NCBI GenBank assembly: GCA_947652115.1
Contig: OX393566.1
Location: 15,926,315-15,990,314 of the forward strand
Direction of reading: 5' to 3'
Length of the DNA stretch: 64,000 nucleotides
Source: Blastomussa wellsi
Taxonomy: Eukaryota > Cnidaria > Anthozoa > Scleractinia > Plerogyridae
Both the position numbers and the translations under genes were made by a program. A model generated the notes under the pieces. That model worked only from the letters and a program-made list of their open reading frames with translations, ran no database searches and was not told the origin of the DNA. Shown piece by piece: positions 1 to 12,076 of the stretch (positions within the stretch are counted from its first letter, which is position 1; each line of letters opens with the position of its first letter).

Positions 1-1
1 T

Positions 2-442
2 GTACTCCGAACATTGTGCAGCTGTATTGAGATAGGAAATCGAATGTATGACATTTGTCGGGATAGCCTTCCCATCAGATATCTGTCTGTTCAAGAAGCT
101 GCTACTCTCGTATCCTTCTCCAATGTGCATGTGTCTGTAGCAGAGCCCTTACCAGTAAGACTGGAAGATGTTCACGAGTTGTCCACCTTGTGTGGGCAGT
201 TACGTAAATTGACCGACGATAACACCTACTTTTTAAATATTGTAATTAATGAGAAGACCTCTTTGTTTGTGCTTACTCCACCAAATATCATGTATATTGA
301 CACACATCTTCACGGATCCAGTGGTGCTGTAATAGTAAAAGGCTCCATATTAAATTTAAGTGACTTCTGTAAGTTTGTGTGGGCTTTGGAAGAACATGAC
401 CAAAGTACTTTTGGGAACCTTAGCGCTTTGACGTTTCCTTGA
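2..442 (+). CDS. 3' end of an unrecognised protein-coding gene
   Basis: An open frame enters from the left edge and ends at a stop at 440-442, leaving about 146 residues. I do not recognise the family. The segment IMYIDTHLHGSSGAVIVKG, with its acidic/histidine cluster, sits in an alternating hydrophobic context that looks like a folded enzyme core and resembles the D-S-H region of some cysteine-peptidase-like domains. That is a resemblance only. No donor splice site interrupts the frame before the stop, so this is probably the last exon. The true start lies outside the window, and the in-window start candidates are not trusted. Confidence 0.45.
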   Translation, partial: VLRTLCSCIEIGNRMYDICRDSLPIRYLSVQEAATLVSFSNVHVSVAEPLPVRLEDVHELSTLCGQLRKLTDDNTYFLNIVINEKTSLFVLTPPNIMYIDTHLHGSSGAVIVKGSILNLSDFCKFVWALEEHDQSTFGNLSALTFP

Positions 443-1680
443 AGGGGAAGTATCATGGGCTGCCCATCTGAAAACTTGTTGGTGGAATTAGGTCACTACT
501 AGAAAAATAATTATTGTTTCTCTAAATTTCACGCTTGTAGAATGTCTACAACTTCACTCTTGTAGAATGCTCACCTTCGTCAATGAATTTGACATTTAAA
601 ACCTCTCAGTACTGTGCTCTCCATCGGTTGAAGTTTAAATGTCTCTATTTCCAACGGTATTTGTCTTAACAAAGATTGGACTAGTCTTCTTCAATTTTAA
701 GTGTCGGGGCGACTTTGCAGCTCTCGCTACTTCACCTTGAAAGCAAATTGAACATAAGTAAGGCTTTGAGAATATGTTCAGTTTGCTGCCCATTAACAGC
801 AGATTGACGATTGTTTGATGGCAATAGTGCCCTACATACCCTAACCCACGTCGTCAAACACACGAGAAGGTCTCTACGCATAGCTTGCTCTCTCGTAAAT
901 CCCCTATAGGCACACACGCATCTTGTAAATATCGTTGTACACAGTTTTGCTCTTTGGGCGCTGGTCAACAGGACTTCAGCACAAGTCCCACATGTAAATA
1001 AGGCTTCCTTATTGAAAAATATACAGTGAATGGTTAATAATGCCTTGTCATTACTTTTGTTAATACCATTAAATATTATAAGTTTATTATATATCTTTCT
1101 TATTCGGTTTTATTCCTTTTCTGGCACATATTAAAACCTGTTGTTGTTATTATCATGGCCTTGCTATGGCAATATCCATCATTTTCGCAGTTGGCGGCAT
1201 CTACCGTTACATCGACATAAAGGCGTGGCCATGCCAATCAACGCAGCAAAATTAAAATGGGGTTAACATGTTAGTCATTTGACATGGCAGGTTAAAAGGA
1301 CCTTAAGTGTGCCCCCTTGATGTGGCTTAGGTAGATTAAGACCAAATTATTCCCTTGTTGAAAATAGGTCAGTTTTTGCTTTTACTTTGCTAAACAAGGG
1401 CAAATGAAATTAGAACTGGTCTGAGAAATTTTAACCCCTTCATTACTGATAAACGTCTTCATTTTACATTACACAAAATAGAGTCAAAGAAATGGGTGTC
1501 TTTATTTGTCACATAGTCATTTTGATAATAACGAAAGCGAAAAAAAAAAACCTTATAAAATCACATTGAGCTTGTAATGTAGCAACATTTCCAACCTGGA
1601 GACATTAACATCAATGTACGAATCTCACTTGCACTGTTGTGTTAAAAGTTTCTCAAAAAGCAATTCCCTATATGACAAGC
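443..1680. other. Gene-free spacer
   Basis: AT-rich sequence with short chance ORFs only. I see no gene, structured repeat or delimited element here. Confidence 0.5.
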
Positions 1681-1754
1681 GCCTGCAGGGGATCATGGAA
1701 GTTGCATTTATCGCTTCTAAGTCGTAAATACAACTACCATGATTCCCTGCAGGC
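1681..1754. repeat. Near-perfect hairpin (24-bp arms)
   Basis: The left arm at 1681-1704 (starting GCCTGCAGGG) and the right arm at 1731-1754 (ending CCCTGCAGGC) are reverse complements with two mismatches, around a 26-nt loop. It lies just before the satellite array and may be a small foldback element or a recombination relic. Confidence 0.7.
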
Positions 1755-1774
1755 ACGTCTTAGAGGGAATTCCC

Positions 1775-4620
1775 TATTCCCTTCATTTGCTGTAATGTTC
1801 TTTGTATATTGGATGCGGTGTGGGCTATATAAGAACCTATTCCTTTCTTTCCGTCATTTGCCCTACAGTGCTTGCAATTTGGGTGCGTTTTGGACAATAT
1901 TACAGCGTATTTACATCGAGCTACGTTCGGATCGTAAATTCTCTGGTGTGCGAATAGGTCCTCACTTTCGTATATTTGCCGTAGAGTGCTTGCATATTGG
2001 GTGCGTTTTGGGCAATATTGGACCCTATTCACATAGATGTACGTTGGGGTTGTAACTTCTCTGTTGTGCAAACGGGTCATCACTTTCGTACATTTGCCGT
2101 AAAGTGCTTGTAAAGTGGTTGCGTTTTTGGGTAATATTAGAACCTATTCACATAGACCTATACGTTCTAATCCCTCTTCCACTAATCTGCGGAAAGGTTC
2201 TTTCTTTCCATAATTTGCCTTAATGTGCTTGCATATTGGGTGCATTAAGGGCAATATAAAACCCAGGTCACACAGATCTACGTTCTAATTCCACTGAAAC
2301 TGTCGTTCGAAAAGGTCCCGTTTTTCGTTCATTTGCCGTAAAGTGCTTGAATATTGGGTGCGTTATGTACAATATTAGACCCTATTCACGTACTACGTTC
2401 GGATCGTAATTTCTCTGTTGCGCGAATGGGCCTTTTCCTTCAAACATTTGCCGTAAAGTGCTTGCATATTGGCTGCGTCTCAGGCAATATTACACCCTGT
2501 TCAGATCGATCTACGTTGGAATCGCACTTTCCCTGTTGTGTAATTTTGGTACATTTACCGAAAATTAAAGTACTTGCATATTGGATTCCTTTTGGAAAAT
2601 ATTAGACCCTGTTCACATAGATCTACGTTCGGATCGCAATTTCTCTGTTGTGCTAAAGGTGCTAACTTTCTTCCATTTGCCGTAAAGTGCTTGCAAATTG
2701 GTTGCGTTTTGGGCAATATTAGACCCTATTCACATAGATCTACGTTCTAATCTCTATTCCAATGTTCTTTCAAAATGTCCTTTCTTGCCGTAATTTGCCT
2801 TTAATGCGCTTGCATTTGGGGCTATTTTTGGGCAATATTAAACCCTATTCACATAAATCGACGTTCTCATCCCACTTTCACTGATCTGCAAAAAGGTCCT
2901 ACCATTTGTGCATTTGCCGTAAAGTGCTTGCCGATTGATTGCGTTTGGACAATATTAGATCCTATTCACATACATCTACGTTTGGATCGCAAATTGGCTG
3001 TTGTGTGATCAGAATAGGTGCACACTTTCTTGCATTTGCCGTAAAGTGCTTGCATATTGGATGCGTTTTGAACATCATTAGACCCTATTCACATAGTTAT
3101 ACGGTCCGATCGCAGTTTCACCGGTTTGTGCGAATAGCTCCTCACTTTCGTACATTTGCCTAAACGTCCTTGCATATTGGATGCGTTTTGGACAATATTA
3201 GACCCTATTCACATAGATGTACTTTCGGATCGCAATTTCTCTGTTGTGAGAAAGGTGCTCACTTTCTTTCATTTGCCGTAAAGTGCTTGCAAATTGGTTG
3301 CGTTTGGACAATATTAGATCATATTCACATAGATCTACGTTCAGATCGCAAGTTGGCTGTTGTGTGAATAGGTGCACACTTTCTTACATTAAACGGAAAG
3401 TGCTTGCATATTGGATGCGTTTTGAACATCATTAGACCCTATTCACATAGATGTACGTTCGGGTCGCAATTTCTGTGTTGTGCGAAAGGTCTCACTTTCT
3501 TTCATTTTCCGTAACATGCTTGCAAATTGGTTGCGTTTGGACAATATTAGATCCTATTCACATAGATCTACGTTCTAATCTCCCTTCCTCTGGTCTGCGA
3601 AAAAGGTTATTTGCTTGCATGTATATGTGCTTGCCAGTCATGTATTGGGTGCATTTAATTGAGGGCAATATTAAACCCTATTCGCATAAATCGACGTTCT
3701 CATCCTACTTTCACTGATCTGCGAAAGGGTTCTACCATTTGTGCATTTGCCATAAAGTGCTTGCAAATTGGTTGCGTTTGGACAATATTAGTTCCTATTC
3801 ACATTGATCTACGTTCGGAACGCAAATTGGCTGTGTGAATAGGTGCACACTTTCTTACATTCGCCCTATTCACATAAATCTACGTTCTAATTCCACTTTC
3901 ACTGTTGTTCGAAAAGGTCCCGCCTCTCCTACATTTGCCGCGAAATGCTTGAATATTGGGTTTCATTTGTACAAAATAAGACCCTTTTCACATAGATCTA
4001 CGTTCGGTTGGAAATTACCCTGTTGAGCGGATGGGGTCTTCACCTTCTTACATTTACCGTAAATTGCCTGTATACTCACTGGTTTCGTCTTGGGCAATGT
4101 TAGACCCTATTCAGATAGACCTACGTTCGAATCGCACCAATTCACTGTTATGCGAAAAGGTCTTTTCCTTCCGTCATTTGCCTTACTGTGCTTGCATATT
4201 GGGTGCGCTTTGGCCAATATAAAACCCTATTCACATAGATCTACGGTCTATTCCCAGAAAAGGTCCTTCCTTACTTTTATTCCTTTTGTGCATTTGCCGT
4301 AAAGTGCTTGTAAATTGGTTGCGTTTTGACAATATTAGACCCTGTTCACAAAAATCTACGCTCGGATCGCAATTTCTCTGTCGTGCAAAAGGTGCTCACT
4401 AAATTACATTTGTCGTAAAGTGCTTGCATATGAGATGCTTTTTGGACAATATTATAATTGGACCCTATTCACATAGATCTACGGTAGGATCGCAGTTTCA
4501 CCGGTTTGTGCGAATAGCTCCTCGCTTTCGTACATTTGCCTTAAAGCACTTGTATATTGGTTGTGTTTCGAGCAATATTAAACCCTATTCACATAGATCT
4601 ACAGTGCCAAGCACCGAACA
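1775..4620. repeat. Tandem satellite array, ~117-bp monomer
   Basis: The phrase CAATATTAGACCCTATTCAC and close variants recurs near 1890, 2010, 2130, 2250, 2370, 2490, 2600, 2720, 2830, 2950, 3071, 3191, 3307, 3427, 3541, 3665 and 3781, continuing to about 4590. Spacing is roughly 110-122 bp. Each unit also carries a block like TTTGCCGTAAAGTGCTTGCA. There are about 24 diverged monomers. Short ORFs inside it on both strands are repeat artefacts. Confidence 0.92.
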
Positions 4621-4784
4621 ATCACTAGCTGTGGCGTAGGTTGAGTTGACCTGTTGAACGTATGACTTCGGGTAAGGAAGGCAGACACAACGGATACCTG
4701 CACGATCGACAATTGCAGCCTGGTATATCATGAGGAACAATGTAAAGCCTTAGATCTCTGCTAGGTGCCTAGCAAAGCATTAAC

Positions 4785-4890
4785 AAGGCAGCTAGGGTTA
4801 CCCTGACGCTAGGGTAACCCTAGCAGTCATGTTAACCCTAGAAAAAGAGAAGAAATGTGTGAGTGCCAGGGTAACCCTAGCACTAGGGCT
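4785..4890. repeat. Telomere-like palindromic repeat patch
   Basis: CTAGGGTAACCCTAG and variants occur several times. Each joins a TAGGG half to a CCCTA half, making a 15-bp palindrome around one central base. The half-units resemble the metazoan TTAGGG telomere repeat but are arranged head-to-head rather than in tandem. Confidence 0.6.
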
Positions 4891-6350
4891 ATCCCACCTT
4901 CTTGTGGCAATTGGTCCCCAAAGTAGTTCATTATTGGGTGCGTTATGTTAGACAAATTGGCACCTTTGGGATAGATATCTCTTTTCAAATTACATCTTTA
5001 TTGTTGTGAGAAATATTAATTGATTTCCACGGTTTCTCGTCAAATTTTTGCATATTGGGTGTGTTATTGATAACTATTAGATCTCGTTTACATAACTCGA
5101 TTTTCTGATGAATCGACACGCAACGGCAATTTTTGTCTTGAACTGTCCATTACAAAAATAGGGCGCTTTCCGTTCACTGTAGGTCATGCCTGAAAGACAG
5201 CAAAGAATTTACCAATTCTGGGTATTCAAATTATGTTGCAAGACATTGCTCAATATATATTCACAATATTCTACAATTCTACAGCGCTCGTTGGACCTTG
5301 TAATTTCACGAGGGGTATGTCGTCAAAGCCCCAAAATGGTAAATTTTGGAAAGGTGGTGCTTTTTCATTTCATGCGAAATGTACTAAAACAATCTGATTT
5401 TAATAAACAAGTCTGTGCGAACAAGGTCCAGTATTTGACCATAACACACACCATATGTAATTCAACGGAAATGTCTGAGAATACAGAATACGGAATACGG
5501 GCTATCTTACGAAACGGTTAGTCAACAGTCCTGCTGTAGGTTGGTTCATTGTCTGAAGGACAGTACCTCATTTTTTTTTCCTTCGAGAAAAAAGATAAGC
5601 TACAAGAAACTTCACACTTTGCTTGTGCACTTCCATAATTTTTTCTACAAGTTGGTATAAAAGGAATTAATCTAAGAAATATTTCGTTTCAACCTTAACA
5701 GCGCCGAAAATTAATGTATTGTTGGTAACATATATTGCTGTAAATTGGAGTTGACGTTCTTAGTAGCATAAAACCGCAAGGCCTTAATTCAATGTATATA
5801 CAAAGTACTTCTAAAAATTTAACTGTTTAAATAAAGGGGTGAAAGGAAGAAAGGAAAACCTCGGAAGAATATTCTGCGAAGTAACACAGCAAATAAGGCA
5901 AGCTTCTTTAGTACTTGACAGCTAATTACAAGTTCATTCAGTGTATACAAGGAAACCATTGTAGCCACATTACAGCAAAACACCCCCAATTTAAAAAGGA
6001 ACAAAAAAAGTCATCCCCTAACACACAAATCATTATCATAAAGATGGAAAAAAGTTTTGACATGTCGTCATGCAGAAGGACAAGGTGTCCTGTTTCTGTG
6101 GAAAAGCACGTACATGTGACGGTTAATAACCGAACGGTGAGCAATTCCTCCATATCCAATCAGATCACATACGCAAACTAACCTAACTAAAAAAATCACG
6201 AGAACATAACAAAACGTTGGCACTTTTTGCTTTCATTTTAACAAAGCGTGAGACTTGTCGTCGCCGTAGAGGCTGCTTGATTTCCTCCGTCAACTACTCT
6301 TATCTTCGCAAGCTGTGCCCTTGGCAAAGCAAAGAAGCGCCCGGGCAAAA
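4891..6350. other. Gene-free stretch with two stray satellite monomers
   Basis: Decayed monomers resembling the upstream satellite are visible near 4930 and 5050 (TATTGGGTG-type cores). Beyond them I see no gene. The ORF at 5186-5521 has no recognisable motif. Confidence 0.5.
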
Positions 6351-6351
6351 A

Positions 6352-6725
6352 AATATTAACTTTTGCAGAAGGTACAGCAAGTGCTTTAAGAAGCTTTGGT
6401 TTAAACCTAACAACTTAAGCAGGTATGAGCACCAATAATTTAAAAAAATTTAATATTGAAACAAGCATAAAAAGCATCAGAAAAAAAATGCCCTGCACTT
6501 GCAGACAACCTCCAGCCACTACACACCAATGGCTGATAGTGTGCAGTGGCTCGGCCAATCATATTGCAGCATTTGCATTAGTGCACTTGTAAGTATAATT
6601 CTACTAAAAGGAAATAATCAGAACATGAATGAATGCGTTGTGAAGTTATGTCAGAATATTAACTTTTGCAGAAGGTACAGCAAGTGCTTTAAGAAGCTTT
6701 GGTTTAAACCTAACAACTTAAGCAG
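6352..6725. repeat. Direct repeat of 71 bp
   Basis: A 71-base block at 6352-6422 recurs, apparently without change, at 6655-6725, about 230 bp apart. Both copies read through in the same frame of local ORFs, but no recognisable protein results. Identity suggests a recent local duplication. Confidence 0.8.
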
Positions 6726-7112
6726 CATGTTAAAATTATCTAAAAAAAACAAAAGAAATGTGTGTGATCATGAATTTCAATGTGTTTTGAATCAGATGGT
6801 GGAGAGAATAATTATCATGTAATTTACATATATCGTAGTAAAGGGAAGTGAGTACCATCAGATTTTAGAGCAGCTTCATTGTAGCTAATATCTCCTAGCA
6901 TTTCTTACCCCAGCCTTGAGAAAAACTAAGAAAGGCCAGACTACACCCCTGGGAATTCATACTCTACTCTTTGTGATAGATTAATTAGGTTGTGTACTAT
7001 ATAGCTTAGAAAAGAATATGAAGCTACCAATCGTGATACTAAAATTACTTATACTAATACTTACATGTACTACAGTAATATAACTTTCACTGACTCTACT
7101 ACTAACAATAAG

Positions 7113-7257
7113 CAATTATTGGATGAGGTTGAGCATGATAGCGAGAATTATCAAGGCCGAGGTTTGTGTTATCTGCCGAAGCCGAAGGCTGAGGCGGATA
7201 ACACAAACCGAGGCCTTGATAATTTCCCTATCATGCGAAAACCGAATCCAATAATTG
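7113..7257. mobile_element. Hairpin MITE-like element, 145 bp
   Basis: Outer ends CAATTATTGGA (7113-7123) and TCCAATAATTG (7247-7257) are exact inverted repeats. Inner arms at about 7133-7173 and 7195-7236 are reverse complementary over about 40 bp. The whole unit folds on itself around a short GC-richer loop. No coding capacity. Confidence 0.75.
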
Positions 7258-7526
7258 TTTTATTATACAATTATAAATGTACAAGTGTTGAGACATTTCA
7301 CAGAACAACAACAAAGTAAGCCACGCAATGACACGTTTCAGTGTAAACATCTTTATTAATGATATCCGTGAATAACGTGTAAAGCGGAATTCAAAAGGTT
7401 TACAGAAAGGATTTAAGCTTAAAACATCTGAAAACGTTTCAGGAAAAACTGAATTGAACTGAAACTTTTGAACAAAATTCTAAAGTTAAGTTGTACGGTC
7501 TTATGAAAAATGTTCCCGATTTGCGT

Positions 7527-8711
7527 TTAATGAATGTTGACATTACAGTTAAAGAAATTAAAATTTTTCGTTATCTCTGAATGAGAGTTCTGTACAATAA
7601 ATTCCTCTTTAGAAAGGCTAATAACAGGAGATAACTGGTGCGGATTAATAGCCACTTCCTCACCTCTCACCTCGCACTCTGTCGTCAGGGTTTCCGACAT
7701 TTTTCTCTTGGTTGAAATGTCAGTCCTGCTGTAGCTCCAAATGCTGGATTCATTTCTGTGCCCGCTCACCGCCATGATATGCCTTGCTTCGAACCCTTAC
7801 TTGTCCAAGATTGTAACCGCCGTTGCCCTGATCGAGTGATTGGTGTAACACTTTGAAAGTTTGGCTTCTCGAGAGATCCTTTTCATTTTTTCACCGAGCA
7901 AACGCTCTCCAACAACCATGTTATCGTACCACACTTGATCAGATATGCCTGCGTTTTTCTTCGGCCGCTGAAACAAAAATTCGTTTGAGGGATTCAGGTG
8001 CTGTATGTACCGTTCAAATGAAGCCACAGAACAGTGTGGTCCTGGTTTCTCGAACATCACGCCTCCTTCAAATCCTTCATCATTTTCTCGTCGGTTCTTT
8101 GTGAGTTCATCTGTTGTTTTGCACACATATTTTGCACCTTTGCCATCCGTGCTGAATGAAAAATCAGTTTTTTTGAGTTCACGAAGATTTTGCCTTCCTC
8201 GGCGACAAAAGTACAACATAACCTCGAAAAAAACTTTGTTTTGAAGCGTTTCCGGGCTGTTTTGGTTAAAAACATCGCTTTCGTACAGCTTTTTAAGATC
8301 TTCTTCGCAGATCGGTGGCGTGTGTTCGACTTTGGCGAGCCCTTGTCGTTTTAGTTCAACGCACTTGGCGCCAAAAACTTTGTTTGCCTCAGCAAATGCT
8401 GGATCGTTTATTATATCGAAGCCAAGAGTCGCCTTGAAGTGTCTGCCCAGTCCAAATCTCAGGCTGTTGAGAGTGCTTTTGGAATAAGAAGTTCCATCGA
8501 CTTTTCTAGCTTCGGCATAAAATAGTTTGAGAACATTACTGATGCCATCTTTGGTTTGCGGTTCGGGAACTTTCTTCTCCTTCAAATACTGCTGTAAAAC
8601 TCTAAGAGCTGTCTTGGTAGCTCGTTTGGTGTTCTTTGCGTCCTTGTCGTCAACAAGGCGTCCTAAATCCGCTTCTGAGACTGATGCGAATCTTGGAGCG
8701 GACTCCGCCAT
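7527..8711 (-). pseudogene. Crypton-type tyrosine recombinase (DUF3504-like), split by an in-frame stop
   Basis: Tyrosine recombinases of this type cut and rejoin DNA through a covalent 3'-phosphotyrosine. The ORF I would start at 8711 (MAESAPRF...) has an N-terminal helical part. It then has the first catalytic arginine region (CRRGRQNLREL), the HxxR box (NHSIRATAVTIL), a TAA at 7797-7799, and, in the same frame, GHRNESSIWSY with the catalytic tyrosine. Family proteins read straight through this region, so the TAA removes the nucleophile. It is either a recent nonsense mutation or a stop read through at some rate. An ATG at 7775 could only start a short tail piece. An upstream extension to 8792 is open but looks unlike the family. 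There are no introns, as in many Crypton genes. Confidence 0.75.
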
Positions 8712-8859
8712 GACAATCTTGCTCAAACCGCCGGCTAGCTTGTCAGGTGACGAAAACCATTGTCTGCAAAAACGCGTCATACCTACATGCATAAACGCCA
8801 GTGTCTGTAGATGTGACGCGATGACACAGCGCCATCTAGAATTAGCGGGGTGCTTTTAG

Positions 8860-8989
8860 CCAATCAAAATTGAGATAGCATCAGCATTGTATAATAATAT
8901 TAAATAGTAGTTAGTAGTAGAATAAAAGTTATATTACTGTAGTACATGTAAGTATTAGTATAAGTAGTTAATATCATGTTAGTTAAGGT

Positions 8990-9052
<63 letters not shown>

Positions 9053-9903
9053 GTAACATAAATGAGAATGAGTATTGTTTTGTTAATCACCTATATTTCG
9101 GCCGGATAGACCGGCCTTCCTCAGGGTGAAACTATACATATATATATATAGGCAGAATAAAAAGGTTTACACAAACAATGTACTCACAGCAGAAGGATCC
9201 AAAGGTTTCACCACTCTCCCCCCCCCCCCTCCCCTGCAAAAACTTTTTTGTGACTTTCAAATCCCATCTACTAGCACACTTTGATAGCCCTGTGATTAAT
9301 AAACAATGGCAATCACAAAAAAATTAGCTTATACTATAATGGCACTCGAAATAGAGCTTACTATGATACAAATGATAAATAAATGTACAATATGAGAAGC
9401 AAATTGGCATGCATGGGCAATTTTCAAACTCTAACAAACTGAAGGTAAACCTTGCAGATCGATCTGATAAAAATATTGAAAATATTTTATTGCACTTGTG
9501 AAATGAATATGTAATTTTCAATTTCCTTTAACAATATGAAACAATAAAGAAAACTGGTCAATTAATTGGTACCATTCTGCAAGAAAATTACATCATGCTA
9601 ATTCTGTATTAAAAGGGCAGAGCAACTTTTCTGTACATATTGATTTTTACAGTGTATTTCATAATAGGGTCTACTTTATATTAATTTCTTTACAAAAATG
9701 AGACCTCTATTTTGCAATTTAGATATTTAATCATTCTTAGTTTCTTAGTGATAAATCATGACAAGGAATAAATCTTAAGGTAATCACCATATTCCTCACA
9801 GAAGGCCTCAAATATATCCTTAAATGTGGTCCCCATTACTCCTTCTCCTGAGACAAAGGCTTCCCCAAGCCCAAGAGTGCCATATGTTGAGATCGAGACA
9901 CCA
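8860..9903. other. Gene-free spacer
   Basis: AT-rich sequence containing the microsatellite, a poly-C run near 9219 and no supported gene. Confidence 0.5.
8994..9051. repeat. (TA)n microsatellite
   Basis: An uninterrupted TA dinucleotide run of more than 50 bp, with a shorter TA tract near 9137-9150. Between them, TTTCGGCCGGATAGACCGGC is a palindromic GC-rich motif of a type I associate with dispersed invertebrate repeats. Confidence 0.9.
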
Positions 9904-10088
9904 TTAACCCTTTCGCTGCGGGCCATTTTTTCACCCCTGTGCGGGCCTAAAATTGGGATTTTTGCAAACTTTTTAAAAAAATTAAATTATCATGTTTTTA
10001 AACAGCCCTTAGCTTCAGAAATCAGTTTTTTGATGAAAATTAACTGTTATTTACATTATTTATAAATTTTGTCAATAAAAAATGTCAG

Positions 10089-11843
10089 TTAATAATGATA
10101 TTCAGTGTGATAAATTTCAAAACACGGATAATAGCACAGTCCTGGATTGCTCGGACAGGATGCGCAGTGGTATCTTGAGTCCTTTCTTGTTTTCCTCTTT
10201 GTACAAACCCTGCACTTCTTCTGGGGTTTCTCCTTTTTCTCTGTGGGAGGGATTGGAGCAATAAAATGCCTTTCTGTCAGACGTGCAATTGCTTCTTCTC
10301 TCGGAATCTCTGGAGTATTTTCCACGAAAAGCAAAGAGCTAATGCAACTTCTTTGGAAATCAAGCAGTGGTTTTCTCCCACCACTTTTCTTGTACAGAAT
10401 AAAGCTATTCAACAGTGACAGCTGCACTAAGTGAAGAGCAAGCTTTTTGTACCACTTCATGCTCTTCCTGGCAACCTTGAATGGCTGCAGCAGTTGATCA
10501 GTGCGATCAACGCCCCCCATGTATTTGTTATAGTCAAAAATACACTTAGGCTTTTGCAAGGGGTTTGCAGGATTTCTTCGGTTTCTAATATTTTGCATCC
10601 TTTCATCATGAATGGTTGTTAGCATGTTGACCTCTTTGGTGTCTTTGCATTTCAGGGCCAGGAGGGCATCAGATCGATATGCAACTGTCTCTCCACGTTG
10701 ACGAAGCTTTGCTTTGCTCACTGCCTCAGGAAAACCTTTTCGATTTTTGCGTATTGTGCCGCAAGCTAGGGTGCTATTATCCTTCAAATACTGAAGCAGT
10801 GGAATGCTTGTGTACCAGTTATCCATGTACAGATGATATCCCTTATTTAGCAAAGGCATCATTAGGTCTTCCACAATTCTTTCTGAAATAGACAAGTTCT
10901 GATTTCCCTCAACCAGCGTAGTTTTACCAGTATAAATCCGAAAGCGGTAGGTGTAACCTCCATCTTCACAAAGCATGAATAACTTGATTCCAAATCGAGA
11001 TCTCTTGAGAGGAATATATTGCTTGAAATGCAATCTTCCTTTCCAAAGTAAAAGAGACTCATCAATACAGACTTGCCTGCTCGGCGTATACATTTCTTGA
11101 AATTTCTCAAACAGGTGGTCAACCAATGGTCGAATTTTGTATAGCTGGTCAGGGTTTGGCTCATCTCTGCCAGGCATATTGTCATTGTCATTGAAGTGTA
11201 AGAACTTCAGTAGCAATAAATACCTGTCCCTTTTCATGACTTGTTTGAAAATAGGTGTACTGTACAAGGGATCATTTGACCAGTACATTTGGAGGTTTGG
11301 CTTCTGGATAATTCCCATAAGAAATGTAATGCCCAGAAACTCCTTCATTTCTTTAGGGTTTGTGGGATACCATTCATGTACCCTTGATCTTCTCTTGAGA
11401 TTGTTATCACGAATAAACTGCTCAGCAAACGTGTTTGTTTCAGTTACAAGGTAGTTTACAAGGTCATCATTGATGAATAAAGTAAAATAATCAATAGGTT
11501 CAAAACCTTGTGTGTCCACTTGGACTCCAGTTTGAGCAGTGAAAGGAATATTTGGAGGTGGTGCTAAGTTAGGTCTTACCCAATGCAGGTTTGGAACTGT
11601 AGCTTTTCTTTTCCTCTGCCGCTTTGGAGGAGGACCATTCCCGGCATTATCTGCCCCAGTTTCATCAGAATCTTCGCCATCTGTTTCGGCTTCTGAAGAA
11701 TTCGACCCATCACTTTCTGTATCTTCACTCTCAGATACATAGTCATCGTCATTTTCGCCATCTTCTGAGCCGGAAAAATCATCCTCGTCACCCGAATCAT
11801 TCCAGACCCTTGCCAAAACATCATTGACTGTTAATCTACTCAT
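10089..11843 (-). CDS. piggyBac transposase (DDE_Tnp_1_7), intact
   Basis: 584 residues from ATG 11843, a usual length for the family. I reject the upstream extension to 11966 because the acidic N-terminal region typical of piggyBac proteins begins at MSRLTVND. Residues ~15-65 are Asp/Glu/Ser-rich, followed by a basic patch PPPKRQRKRK (71-80) that could serve nuclear import. The DDD catalytic triad is visible as CIDESLL (D261), LYMDNWY (D341) and YMGGVDRTD (D446). The C-terminus is a Cys/His-rich domain (CRVCTKRK...CASCPSNPGLCYYPC) that in this family binds the transposon ends. No stop or frameshift interrupts it. It performs hairpin-intermediate cut-and-paste at TTAA and presumably acts on the termini at 9908 and 12157. 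Confidence 0.95.
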   Translation of the reverse strand: MSRLTVNDVLARVWNDSGDEDDFSGSEDGENDDDYVSESEDTESDGSNSSEAETDGEDSDETGADNAGNGPPPKRQRKRKATVPNLHWVRPNLAPPPNIPFTAQTGVQVDTQGFEPIDYFTLFINDDLVNYLVTETNTFAEQFIRDNNLKRRSRVHEWYPTNPKEMKEFLGITFLMGIIQKPNLQMYWSNDPLYSTPIFKQVMKRDRYLLLLKFLHFNDNDNMPGRDEPNPDQLYKIRPLVDHLFEKFQEMYTPSRQVCIDESLLLWKGRLHFKQYIPLKRSRFGIKLFMLCEDGGYTYRFRIYTGKTTLVEGNQNLSISERIVEDLMMPLLNKGYHLYMDNWYTSIPLLQYLKDNSTLACGTIRKNRKGFPEAVSKAKLRQRGETVAYRSDALLALKCKDTKEVNMLTTIHDERMQNIRNRRNPANPLQKPKCIFDYNKYMGGVDRTDQLLQPFKVARKSMKWYKKLALHLVQLSLLNSFILYKKSGGRKPLLDFQRSCISSLLFVENTPEIPREEAIARLTERHFIAPIPPTEKKEKPQKKCRVCTKRKTRKDSRYHCASCPSNPGLCYYPCFEIYHTEYHY

Positions 11844-12076
11844 AACTGGCGGATGAATGAAAGATACACTTGAAAAACACTCGAAAATACACTCGTGAAA
11901 AATCCAAGATGGCGGCTCGCATCGACTTGAAAAACACGTGGCACAAATGATAGGTTTAAACATCATATATCTCTCACCAAATGTATTCTTCGTTACCAGG
12001 CCCTTAGAAGTCTTGTCATATGCGGTCTAATTGTTTTTACGATGTGCGTAAGTTTTCATACAAAGGCTATACTTGA

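Noticed and set aside
1245..1440. TTAA-bounded element between GGGGTTAA near 1258 and TTAACCCC near 1431
   Set aside because: The ends point outward instead of inward and share no further inverted sequence.
1639..4639. Many short ORFs on both strands
   Set aside because: They are translations of the 117-bp satellite.
5186..5521. 111-aa ORF
   Set aside because: No motif, no splice or promoter context, AT-rich composition like the spacer around it.
7113..7257. Rho-independent-style terminator or microRNA
   Set aside because: The perfect outer ends and near-symmetric arms fit a MITE better, and eukaryotic context gives no reason for a bacterial terminator.
11137..11454. Plus-strand ORFs opposite the piggyBac transposase
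   Set aside because: Antisense shadows of the transposase gene.
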